5,516 nucleotides of DNA from assembly GCA_945874855.1 (NCBI GenBank), contig CAMCIP010000158.1, forward strand, positions 1 to 5,516, read 5' to 3'. The notes under the pieces were generated by a model. The model saw nothing but the letters and a program-made list of their open reading frames with translations. It was not told the origin of the DNA and did no database searches. The stretch is from Brevundimonas vancanneytii (GTDB lineage: Bacteria; Pseudomonadota; Alphaproteobacteria; Caulobacterales; Caulobacteraceae). How positions within the stretch are numbered: position 1 is the stretch's first letter; every line of letters begins with the position of its first letter. Made by a program: the position numbers and the translations under genes. Positions 1-5,213 of this stretch are shown piece after piece.

Positions 1-580
1 GCGGCGGCGGCGGCGGTGGCGGCACGCCCCCGTCCGGCACCCGGACCCCGCGCGGGGATGGCCCGGTCGCCCGCGCCTCCACGCCGGTGTCGATGGCGCT
101 GTCGGGCAGGATCAGCCGCATGCCCGGCCGGATCGCCGCCTGCGGCCCCAGCCCGTTCAGGTCCACCAGGGCCTGCAGCGGGGCCTGGAAGCGGCGACCG
201 ATGCCCGACAGGGTGTCGCCCGGCTGCACATCATAGACGGCGCCCGCCTCGACGCGCAGGCCCGCGGGCGGCGGCGGCGGCGGCGGCGGGGCCTCGACCG
301 GCGGCGCGACAGTCTCTGCGGGCGGCAGGGCCCCGCCCTCGATCTCCTCGCTCGGGATCACGGCATTGGGCGGAGGCTCCTCGGCGGCGGGCGGCGCCAC
401 AGAGGAGTCGTCGACGGCCGGCGCCGGTCGCACCCCGACCTCCATCGGCCGGGTCGGGAACCGGGGCTCCGCGGGATAGGAGGCGCAGGCCGAGGCGGCC
501 ATGGCCAGCAGGGCCAGAAGTCCCAGCGCGAGGCTGCGCCCCGGTCCCGTCCTGAATGATGCGCCGTGCGTCGCGGTCAT
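1..580 (-). CDS. LysM-domain lipoprotein, probable NlpD/DipM-like M23 peptidase (5' part, cut by left edge)
   Basis: This gene continues past the left edge; 193 codons are visible. The protein starts MTATHGASFR, has a hydrophobic signal segment at about residues 17-31 and a lipobox-like A-S-A-C with Cys32, so it is probably a lipoprotein anchored in the outer or inner membrane. A low-complexity Pro/Ala/Glu linker follows, including eight prolines at 98-105. One LysM domain lies at about 115-159 (YDVQPGDTLSGIGRRF, then NGLGPQAAIRPGMRLILP), which in this family binds peptidoglycan. A second run of at least seven prolines (187 onward) reaches the edge. The start is chosen because it gives a clean signal peptide and has GAGGAG five bases upstream. 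The position after surE-pcm matches nlpD, whose product carries a C-terminal M23/LytM domain and supports cell separation by activating amidases. That domain would lie outside the window, so the peptidase part is inferred. The LysM lipoprotein call is firm. Confidence 0.88.
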   Translation of the reverse strand, partial: MTATHGASFRTGPGRSLALGLLALLAMAASACASYPAEPRFPTRPMEVGVRPAPAVDDSSVAPPAAEEPPPNAVIPSEEIEGGALPPAETVAPPVEAPPPPPPPPAGLRVEAGAVYDVQPGDTLSGIGRRFQAPLQALVDLNGLGPQAAIRPGMRLILPDSAIDTGVEARATGPSPRGVRVPDGGVPPPPPPP

Positions 581-585
581 GGAAG

Positions 586-591
586 CTCCTC
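586..591 (-). promoter_or_regulatory. Ribosome binding site of the LysM lipoprotein
   Basis: GAGGAG on the minus strand lies five bases before the ATG at 580. It supports that start over the upstream ATG at 656, which is in another frame and encodes only arginine/glycine-rich sequence. It is the strongest Shine-Dalgarno sequence in the minus-strand block, fitting a gene that is separated from pcm by about 109 bases rather than overlapped with it. Confidence 0.6.
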
Positions 592-664
592 GCCCTCGCT
601 TCGGTCCGTCCCCTGATGCCCCGGACGGCACGCCAAGCCAAGCTGCGAAACGGCACGATTTTGC

Positions 665-685
665 GGCGCCCCGATGAACGGCGCC
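665..685. other. Short GC hairpin between pcm and the LysM gene
   Basis: Two copies of GGCGCC (665-670 and 680-685) can pair across a nine-base loop. Each is the core of a ten-base direct repeat, CGGCGCCCCG at 664-673 and 679-688, directly after the pcm stop. No T-run follows on either strand, so it is not a classical intrinsic terminator. It could be an attenuating or mRNA-end-protecting structure, or chance in GC-rich DNA. Confidence 0.25.
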
Positions 686-689
686 CCGC

Positions 690-1334
690 TCACCCCTCCT
701 TCGCCGCCCCCTCGACCAGGGGCACGAACCGCACCTCGGTCAGACTCTCGCGGCTGAACGACCCGTCCGGCTGGCCGACATAGCGGTTCAGCATCTGCAC
801 CGAGGTCCGGCCCACCGGGCACACCAGGATGCCGCCCGGCTTCAGCTGTTTCAGCAATTCGGTCGGCTCATGCGGCGCGGCGGCCGTGACCATGATCCGG
901 TCGAACGGCGCCTGTTCGGGCCAGCCCAGCCCGCCGTCGCCGTGCCGCGTCACCACATTCTCGATCTGCAGTGCCTTCAGCCGCGCCTCGGCGTCGGTCA
1001 GCAGGCTGCGATAGCGCTCGACCGAATAGACATAGCGGGCCAGCCGGCTCAGCACCGCGCACTGGTAGCCGGACCCCGTCCCCACCTCCAGCACCCGGTG
1101 GCGCGGCTGCACCTCCAGCGCCTGGGTCATCAGGCCCACGATCAAGGGCTGGCTGATCGTCTGGGCACAGTCGATCGGCAGGGCCTGGTTCTCCCACGCC
1201 TGGTCGAGGAAGCGCGGATCGACGAAGACGGCGCGGTCGATCGACTCCATCGCCGCCAGCACCTTCGGATCGGTGACCCCCTGCTGGCGCAGATGCAGGA
1301 TCAGCCGCCCCGCCCGGTCGTCCATCAGGTTCAC
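690..1334 (-). CDS. pcm: Protein-L-isoaspartate O-methyltransferase
   Basis: This cytoplasmic repair enzyme transfers a methyl group from S-adenosylmethionine to the isoaspartyl carboxylate of age-damaged proteins, which starts their conversion back to normal aspartate. The 214 residues match the usual family length. Seen in order: the substrate-pocket motif CAQTISQP (56-63, Ser61 central), SAM-binding motif I VLEVGTGSGYQ (81-91), post-I acidic segment VYSVER (102-107), motif II FDRIMVTAAAP (144-154) and motif III LKPGGILVCPVG (164-175). All key positions appear intact. The start is GTG at 1334, overlapping the surE stop as GTGA, which suggests translational coupling; I see no Shine-Dalgarno sequence. 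An in-frame ATG at 1325 is an alternative start only three codons later. The surE-pcm pairing is widespread in proteobacteria and supports the call. Confidence 0.96.
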   Translation of the reverse strand: MNLMDDRAGRLILHLRQQGVTDPKVLAAMESIDRAVFVDPRFLDQAWENQALPIDCAQTISQPLIVGLMTQALEVQPRHRVLEVGTGSGYQCAVLSRLARYVYSVERYRSLLTDAEARLKALQIENVVTRHGDGGLGWPEQAPFDRIMVTAAAPHEPTELLKQLKPGGILVCPVGRTSVQMLNRYVGQPDGSFSRESLTEVRFVPLVEGAAKEG

Positions 1335-2119
1335 GGGGCCACCCGCTTCGGCGGCGCCCCGCCCAGCAGGCCCTTGAGGTCATGCACGCTGGGCAGATGG
1401 GTCAGGTCGACGTGCAGGGGCGTGACCGAGATCTTCCCCTCGTCCATGGCCCGAAGGTCCGTGCCCGGGGCATGGTCCTGCTTGCGCCCGCGAAAGCTCA
1501 TCCACCAGTAGTCGCGGCCCCTCAGGTCGGTGCGCTTGACCGCGTGCATCTCGCCGGACTGGCGGAACCCCTGCACCGTCACCTCGACCTCGGTCACAGC
1601 CTCGGGCGGCCGCGCCGGGAAGTTCAGGTTCATCACCACCCCGGCCTGCGACGGCCGCTCCAGCAGGCGGTTGATGATCCCGGGCGCGTAGGTTTCGGCT
1701 GTCTCCCAGTGCGCCGTCACCTCGTCGTGGAACCGCTCCAGGCTCTGGCTCAGGGCGATGGAGCGGATGCCGAAGGCCATGCCCTGCAGCGCCCCCGCCA
1801 CCGTCCCGGAATAGGAGCAGTCCTCGCCGACGTTGTGGCCCCGGTTGACCCCCGACAGCACCAGATCCGGCGCCCCGGGCAGCAGCTCATTGACCGCCAG
1901 CACGACGCAGTCGGTCGGCGTGCCGGTCACCGCAAAGCGCCGCTCGCCCATGGCCTGGACCCGCAGCGGCTCGGTCAGGGTGATGCCCCGCCCCTTGCCC
2001 GACTGCTCGGCCAGGGGAGCCACGGTCCAGACGTCGTCGGTGAACCGCCGGGCGATCCGCTCCAGGCAGGCCAGCCCCTCGGCATCGATCCCGTCGTCAT
2101 TGGTCAGGAGGATTCGCAC
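1331..2119 (-). CDS. surE: 5'/3'-nucleotidase SurE
   Basis: SurE is a metal-dependent phosphatase of the cytoplasm that removes phosphate from nucleoside 5'- and 3'-monophosphates, and in some species from short polyphosphate; it is linked to stationary-phase survival. The 262-residue protein is of normal family length. The N-terminus MRILLTNDDG carries the metal ligands Asp8 and Asp9. Ser40 (in AEQSGKGRG) and Asn92 (in LVLSGVNRGHNVG) complete the expected metal site, and YSGTVAGALQG (103-113) follows as in the family. The start is GTG at 2119, fixed by the conserved N-terminus. No clear Shine-Dalgarno precedes it, and the upstream lipoprotein gene ends 15 bases before, so reading probably depends on the operon. 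Its last four bases overlap the start of pcm. Confidence 0.96.
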   Translation of the reverse strand: MRILLTNDDGIDAEGLACLERIARRFTDDVWTVAPLAEQSGKGRGITLTEPLRVQAMGERRFAVTGTPTDCVVLAVNELLPGAPDLVLSGVNRGHNVGEDCSYSGTVAGALQGMAFGIRSIALSQSLERFHDEVTAHWETAETYAPGIINRLLERPSQAGVVMNLNFPARPPEAVTEVEVTVQGFRQSGEMHAVKRTDLRGRDYWWMSFRGRKQDHAPGTDLRAMDEGKISVTPLHVDLTHLPSVHDLKGLLGGAPPKRVAP

Positions 2120-2134
2120 GCCGGGGTGATTACG

Positions 2135-2524
2135 TCAGTTCGCGACGATCGACGAGGCCAGGATCACCGTGGCCTTGCGGCATGCGTTGGTGATGTTGGA
2201 GCCCTGATGGTCCAGACGGTCTCCGGGCTGGCCGGCGGTCCAGCCGGTGGTCCGCCCCTCGACCACCACGCGCTGACCGCCCAGATCCAGCCGCGCCTGC
2301 CGTTGCAGGTCGCGCGGCAGGGCGCCCGAGACGCAGGCCTGGCTGAAGCCCCGCCGCGACTCCAGCTCGTCCGGATACAGCTGGAACTCCTCGCCCGAAA
2401 ACCTGATCCAGCCGACCCAGCGGCCGGCCTCGGGCGAGAAACCGGAGGGCACGGGGCCCGGCGCCGACGTCGTCGCGCAGGCGGTCAGGGTCAGGGCGGA
2501 CAGGAGGATGACGGCGGTCTTCAT
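2135..2524 (-). CDS. Small lipoprotein of unknown function
   Basis: I do not recognise a family. The 129-residue product begins MKTAVILLSALTLTAC, a textbook type II signal peptide: Lys2, a hydrophobic core, and lipobox L-T-A-C with the lipidated Cys at 16. A Ser/Pro/Gly-rich tether follows (17-30), then a compact domain with aromatic residues (GRWVGWIRFSGEEFQLYP, 34-51). Two further cysteines, Cys64 and Cys115, could form a disulphide in the periplasm. The C-terminus ILASSIVAN is mildly hydrophobic and may be a final strand. The start is set by the signal peptide, by an ATGA overlap with the serS stop, and by GGAG eight bases upstream inside the last serS codons. It sits between serS and surE in the operon, so it is probably co-expressed with them, but nothing ties it to their functions. 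The function is open; that it is a real gene is well supported. Confidence 0.82.
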   Translation of the reverse strand: MKTAVILLSALTLTACATTSAPGPVPSGFSPEAGRWVGWIRFSGEEFQLYPDELESRRGFSQACVSGALPRDLQRQARLDLGGQRVVVEGRTTGWTAGQPGDRLDHQGSNITNACRKATVILASSIVAN

Positions 2525-4041
2525 GGCATGCGCTCCACATGGGTCACGCCGCCCATATAGGGCAGCAGGGCGGACGGAACGGCGATCCGCCCGTCCTGAT
2601 CCTGATAGTTCTCCATGATCGCGACCAAGGTGCGACCGACCGCCAGCCCGCTGCCGTTCAGGGTGTGGACGAACTCCGTCTTCTTCTCGCCCGCCCGCTT
2701 GAACCGCGCCTCCATGCGCCGCGCCTGGAAGTCCCCGCAGTTGGAGCAGCTGGAAATCTCGCGATAGGTCCCCTGCGACGGCAGCCAGACCTCCAGGTCG
2801 AAGGTCTTCATCGCCGAGAACCCCATGTCGCCCGCGCACAGCAGCATGCGGCGATAGGGCAGCTCCAGCTTCTGCAGCACGGCTTCCGCGCACGCCGTCA
2901 TCCGCTCGTGCTCGGCCGCGGAGTCCTCCGGCCGCGCGATCGACACCAGCTCGACCTTGGAGAACTGATGCTGCCGGATCAGCCCCCGCGTATCCCGCCC
3001 CGCCGACCCCGCCTCGGCCCGGAAACAGGGCGTCAGGGCCGTGAAGCGGATGGGCGTCGCCAGCTCATCCTCGGACAGGATCTGCTCGCGGACGAGGTTT
3101 GTCAGGGAGACTTCGGCGGTGGGGATGAGGAAATGGCGATTGGCGTAGGCTTCGGTCCCCTCTTTCGAGATCAGGCTATCGAAGCGGTTATGAGCCTCCA
3201 TGGTGAAGCAGGTCTCTTTAGCTCCAAGCAGAAAGTCCTCGCCGTCCGCGCCCTCTTCGACAAGTGCATCTCGGGTCCGCATGTCCTCTTCGGAGAGTTC
3301 GCAATCCCGCAACGCCCCGAGTGCCTCACCGACGTAGGCATGGAGCCGAGCGACGTGGTCGAACCCGGTCGCTGCGAACAAATCCTCCTCGAACTTCGGC
3401 AGCTGCCCCGTCCCGAACATCGCATCGTCGCGCACCAGATACGGCGGATTGACCTCAAGATAGCCATGCTCGCTCGTCTGGACGTCCAGCATGAACTGGC
3501 CAATGGCCCGCTCCAGCCGCGCCAGCCCGCCCTTGAGCACCGCGAAGCGCGCGCCCGACATCCGCGCCGCCGCCTCGAAGTCCAGCATGCCCAGGGCCTC
3601 GCCCAGGTCGGCGTGATCCTTGGCCGGGCCGGTGCGCCGCGGCTCACCCCAGGTCGAGACCTCGACATTGCCCGCCTCGTCCGCGCCCTCCGGCACGTCG
3701 TCGGCGGCCAGGTTCTTCACCCCCGCCAGCAGGTCGCGCAGCTCGGCCCCGACCCGGCGCTCGGTCTCCTCGCACTCGGCAATCGTGCCCTTCAGCCCCT
3801 CGACCTCGGCCTTCAGCCGGTCGGCCTCGGCCGCATCCTTGCGCCCCATGGCCGCGCCGATGGCCTTGGACGCCGCATTGCGCGCCGCCAGCGCCTCCTG
3901 CCCGGCCGTCTGTGCGGCCCTCAGCGCGCGGTCGAGCTCCAGCGCGCGCGCCACTACCTCCGCGGCCTCCGCCACGCCCCGCCGCGCCCAACCGCGCACA
4001 TAGTCGTCGGACCGATCCCGAATGGCCTTGATGTCATGCAT
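2521..4041 (-). CDS. serS: Seryl-tRNA synthetase with an unusual internal insertion
   Basis: This cytoplasmic class II synthetase activates serine with ATP and charges tRNA-Ser; it also charges tRNA-Sec where that exists. The start MHDIKAIRDR matches the family N-terminus, so ATG 4041 is preferred although the frame is open to 4167; an AAGG eight bases upstream is a modest Shine-Dalgarno. Residues about 28-105 form the Ala/Glu/Arg-rich coiled-coil arm that grips the tRNA long arm. The catalytic core shows motif 1 at about 178-205, serine-site TAE (308-310), motif 2 with FRAEAGSAGRDTRGLIRQHQF (340-360), and motif 3 NGSGLAVGRTLVAIMENYQ (462-480). At 506 residues it is about 70-80 longer than usual bacterial SerRS (about 425-435). 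The excess is one block at about 226-302, between LPKFEEDLFAAT and HFLIPTAEV, where relatives have only a few residues. The reading frame is intact and all catalytic motifs are present, so the enzyme is probably active. It heads the minus-strand operon. Confidence 0.96.
   Translation of the reverse strand: MHDIKAIRDRSDDYVRGWARRGVAEAAEVVARALELDRALRAAQTAGQEALAARNAASKAIGAAMGRKDAAEADRLKAEVEGLKGTIAECEETERRVGAELRDLLAGVKNLAADDVPEGADEAGNVEVSTWGEPRRTGPAKDHADLGEALGMLDFEAAARMSGARFAVLKGGLARLERAIGQFMLDVQTSEHGYLEVNPPYLVRDDAMFGTGQLPKFEEDLFAATGFDHVARLHAYVGEALGALRDCELSEEDMRTRDALVEEGADGEDFLLGAKETCFTMEAHNRFDSLISKEGTEAYANRHFLIPTAEVSLTNLVREQILSEDELATPIRFTALTPCFRAEAGSAGRDTRGLIRQHQFSKVELVSIARPEDSAAEHERMTACAEAVLQKLELPYRRMLLCAGDMGFSAMKTFDLEVWLPSQGTYREISSCSNCGDFQARRMEARFKRAGEKKTEFVHTLNGSGLAVGRTLVAIMENYQDQDGRIAVPSALLPYMGGVTHVERMP
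2533..2536 (-). promoter_or_regulatory. Ribosome binding site of the small lipoprotein, inside serS
   Basis: GGAG lies eight bases before the ATG at 2524, within the last codons of serS. It supports starting the lipoprotein at the ATGA overlap; the same frame is open far upstream, but only as a shadow of serS. Confidence 0.5.
3136..3366 (-). other. In-frame insertion in SerRS between motif 1 and the TAE serine-binding loop
   Basis: This segment encodes residues about 226-302 of SerRS, from GFDHVARLHAY to EGTEAYANR. It is acidic and looks like ordinary folded protein rather than frameshifted sequence: ELSEEDMRTRDALVEEGADGE is followed by FLLGAKETCFTMEAHNRF. My hand count gives about 61% GC, against about 77% at 3541-3660 and 3001-3060, and it uses codons such as GGA, GCT and AAA that are less common around it. 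Human SerRS also has an insertion at about this place, so the fold tolerates extra sequence here. What it binds, if anything, is unknown. Confidence 0.75.
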
Positions 4042-4048
4042 GCCGCTG

Positions 4049-4077
4049 GCCTTACCGGCCCGCGGCGAAACGCTCAA
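4049..4077 (-). promoter_or_regulatory. Weak candidate promoter for serS
   Basis: On the minus strand TTGAGC (4072-4077) lies 17 bases upstream of TAAGGC (4049-4054). The -35 is close to the alphaproteobacterial TTGACG, but the -10 is poor and the implied transcript would start almost at the serS ATG, giving a nearly leaderless mRNA. The region 4042-4145 shows no better candidate, and a functional promoter could lie further upstream, beyond the cassette. Confidence 0.15.
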
Positions 4078-4145
4078 CCGCCTCTCCGCTCCCTCGCCCC
4101 ACCCTCTCGACGACGAGCACGTCGCGGAGTGCCAGGTCTCGGCGG

Positions 4146-4186
4146 GGTTCATCACCAAGGACGCCAAGGATGCACCAAGGACACCA
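4146..4186 (+). repeat. Left copy of the 41-base inverted CACCAAGGA-type repeat
   Basis: This copy matches the reverse complement of 4583-4623 at 40 of 41 positions. Inside it CCAAGGA recurs at 4155, 4164 and 4175, with a variant CCAGGA at 4184, so it is a short imperfect tandem array with steps of 9, 11 and 9 bases. It overlaps the start codon of the GxxExxY gene and encodes that protein's MHQGHQ N-terminus. From memory, CCTTGGTG/CACCAAGG arrays next to GxxExxY genes occur in other bacterial phyla; I cannot verify that here. Confidence 0.9.
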
Positions 4187-4577
4187 GGAGGCCGAGCCCG
4201 CCTCAGAAGAGGTGGATCGAGTCGGACGCACCGTCGTCGACGCCGCCCTCACCGTCCATCGTGCTCTGGGGCCGGGGCTTCCGGGGTCCGTCTGGGAAAC
4301 GTGTCTCGCGGAAGAACTGCTGAGCCGTCGTCTGCGCGTCGAGCGCCAGGTGGGCGTCCCGGTAGCCTATGGCACGGTTCATATCGACGCCGGATACCGG
4401 CTGGATCTTCTGATCGAACGGCAGGTGGTGGTGGAAATCAAATCGATCGACGCCTTGGCGGCGATCCACTTTGCCCAGCTTCTCACCTATCTGCGCTTTT
4501 CGCGCGTCCGACTGGGCTATCTGATCAATTTCAACACTGTCCTGCTCAAGAACGGCATCCGCCGGCTCGTCGTCTGA
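4170..4577 (+). CDS. GxxExxY-family protein, PD-(D/E)XK nuclease-like, with altered signature
   Basis: The 135-residue protein resembles the GxxExxY family (TIGR04256/PDDEXK_3), small proteins of unknown role assigned to the PD-(D/E)XK nuclease fold. Helix VGRTVVDAALTVHRALGPGL (18-37) leads into the signature, which reads G36-L-P-G39-S-V-W42: the normal Glu is Gly and the Tyr is Trp. The likely catalytic strand pair remains, with Asp79 in YRLDLL, Glu89-Ile-Lys91 in VVEIKS, and Gln103 in FAQLLTY. The C-terminus GYLINFNTVLLKNGIRRLVV is full length for the family. The first residues, MHQGHQE, are encoded by the flanking repeat; a GTG at 4212 is an alternative start nearer the conserved domain, and an AGGAGG at 4186-4191 lies 20 bases before it, too far to be convincing. 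GC of 4321-4560 is about 58% by hand count, below the neighbourhood. It is the only gene on the plus strand and is divergent from serS. Whether it is active or decaying is open. Confidence 0.85.
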   Translation: MHQGHQEAEPASEEVDRVGRTVVDAALTVHRALGPGLPGSVWETCLAEELLSRRLRVERQVGVPVAYGTVHIDAGYRLDLLIERQVVVEIKSIDALAAIHFAQLLTYLRFSRVRLGYLINFNTVLLKNGIRRLVV

Positions 4578-4582
4578 CTCCT

Positions 4583-4623
4583 TGGTGTCCTTGGTGCCTC
4601 CTTGGCGTCCTTGGTGATGAACC
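4583..4623 (-). repeat. Right copy of the 41-base inverted CACCAAGGA-type repeat
   Basis: This is the inverted partner of 4146-4186, beginning five bases after the GxxExxY stop codon. On the plus strand it reads as CCTTGGTG-type units. Its single difference within the aligned 41 bases is at 4598, paired with 4171: AGG here (minus strand) where the left copy has the ATG start codon. Similarity continues a few bases further toward the gene if one base gap is allowed. Confidence 0.9.
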
Positions 4624-4747
4624 TGTCAGACGCCCCCCTCGGCGCCGTCCTCCGCCCAGATCGTCGCTGACTTGCATGCTAAGACCGGCACGCCGGTTCG
4701 GGGAGCCCGCGCCGATTTCTCACGCCTGATCAATGCCCGCCGCCATT

Positions 4748-4801
4748 CCCGCCCCCTTCAGCCCGCCCCACCCCGGACCTCCCCCACACTCCCCCCGTCC
4801 C
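4748..4801 (-). other. G-rich tract with G-quadruplex potential on the minus strand
   Basis: The plus strand has eight runs of three or more C (starting at 4748, 4752, 4762, 4766, 4771, 4781, 4791 and 4799) with mostly short spacers, so the minus strand has eight G-runs. The core GGGGTGGGGCGGG with two-sided neighbours satisfies the usual four-run G-quadruplex pattern. Strong strand asymmetry sets it apart from the balanced GC-rich background. Confidence 0.5.
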
Positions 4802-4979
4802 GTCGCAACGGAGGGCCGCCTGGCCTGCGACCCTGGCGCGCGGCGGGAGCGGTTGGAGCGGGGTTTGTCGGACGGGGGTCCGTCGCCACCGTCGCACGTC
4901 GCGGACTGCCGGGACCCTCGGGCCTCAAGCAGCGAGCGCCCGCGGCGCGAGCGATAGGCCCCCTTCAACAAAGCCTTTG

Positions 4980-5003
4980 GGGGATCACCACGAGATGATC
5001 CCC
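4980..5003. other. Perfect 8-bp hairpin
   Basis: GGGGATCA (4980-4987) pairs with TGATCCCC (4996-5003) across an eight-base loop. It includes A-T pairs, so it is less likely to be a by-product of high GC than the other hairpins here. No T-run follows on either strand. It could be part of a structured RNA, a terminator lacking a U-tract, or a protein-binding palindrome. Confidence 0.35.
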
Positions 5004-5173
5004 GGCAAGGGTCGAGGGGGATACTCGGACCGGTCCAGGAGATGTCGCAGGGCATCCCTGCCCGCCGGAGGCGACCGCGGTAAGGCGTGAACAGCGCCAC
5101 CCGCCGCGCGGCTTCCGACCAAACCATCCGCGCGGAGCGTCACGCGAAGCCGAAACGGTAAATCCTTTTGTCT

Positions 5174-5190
5174 CCGGGCTTCGCGCCCGG
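5174..5190 (-). terminator. Candidate terminator-like hairpin downstream of DUF983
   Basis: CCGGGC (5174-5179) pairs with GCCCGG (5185-5190) across a five-base loop, about 70-90 bases past the DUF983 stop in its direction of transcription. No U-tract follows, as the minus strand continues AGACAAAAGG, so this is weak evidence for termination. Confidence 0.2.
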
Positions 5191-5213
5191 CGCTCCGCCC
5201 GCCCTCCGATCCC

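Larger units (their letters stand above)
4146..4623 (+). mobile_element. Candidate repeat-bounded GxxExxY cassette (478 bp)
   Basis: Near-perfect 41-base inverted repeats bracket a single gene of lower GC, placed between the serS start region and an otherwise gene-free stretch. The architecture resembles a small non-autonomous element or a cassette moved by recombination between repeats. I found no transposase, and no convincing target-site duplication when comparing the bases just outside the repeats. Mobility is inference; the structure itself is seen directly. Confidence 0.4.

Noticed and set aside
16..555. Long plus-strand open frame rich in Ala, Pro and Arg
   Set aside because: It is the antisense shadow of the LysM lipoprotein, which has a signal peptide, a domain and a good ribosome binding site; the plus frame shows only GC-rich low complexity.
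581..689. Promoter for the LysM gene using TTGGC-like sequence after pcm
   Set aside because: No -10 element resembling the alphaproteobacterial consensus lies at the right spacing; a promoter here is possible but not supported by sequence.
1382..2560. 392-codon plus-strand open frame opposite surE
   Set aside because: It runs antisense across surE and the lipoprotein gene; its His/Gly/Arg-rich content is the complement of those genes and matches no known family.
2525..2893. Extended N-terminus for the lipoprotein frame up to 2893
   Set aside because: The extension lies inside serS in another frame and would bury the clear type II signal peptide starting at 2524.
4042..4167. SerRS start at 4167 instead of 4041
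   Set aside because: The extra 42 residues do not resemble SerRS and read through the left repeat; MHDIKAIRDR at 4041 is the family N-terminus.
4052..4252. Small minus-strand frame containing LGVLGDEP through the left repeat
   Set aside because: A similar peptide, LGVLGDEP, is read on the plus strand through the right repeat, so it is simply the repeat translated, not a gene.
2539..4323. 594-codon plus-strand open frame opposite serS
   Set aside because: It is antisense to the whole of serS; its length is explained by GC-rich third positions that suppress stop codons.
4146..4623. CRISPR array based on the repeated CCAAGGA units
   Set aside because: The units are 7-9 bases with 2-4 base gaps rather than 25-40 base repeats with unique spacers, the two blocks are inverted, and no cas gene is present.
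4678..4685. GCTAAGAC resembling the alphaproteobacterial -10 element
   Set aside because: No TTGAC-like -35 lies at a suitable distance, and there is no plus-strand gene downstream.
4684..4710. tRNA- or tmRNA-like GGTTCG sequence
   Set aside because: The T-arm consensus and a pairing acceptor stem are missing, and no tmRNA tag sequence is present on either strand.
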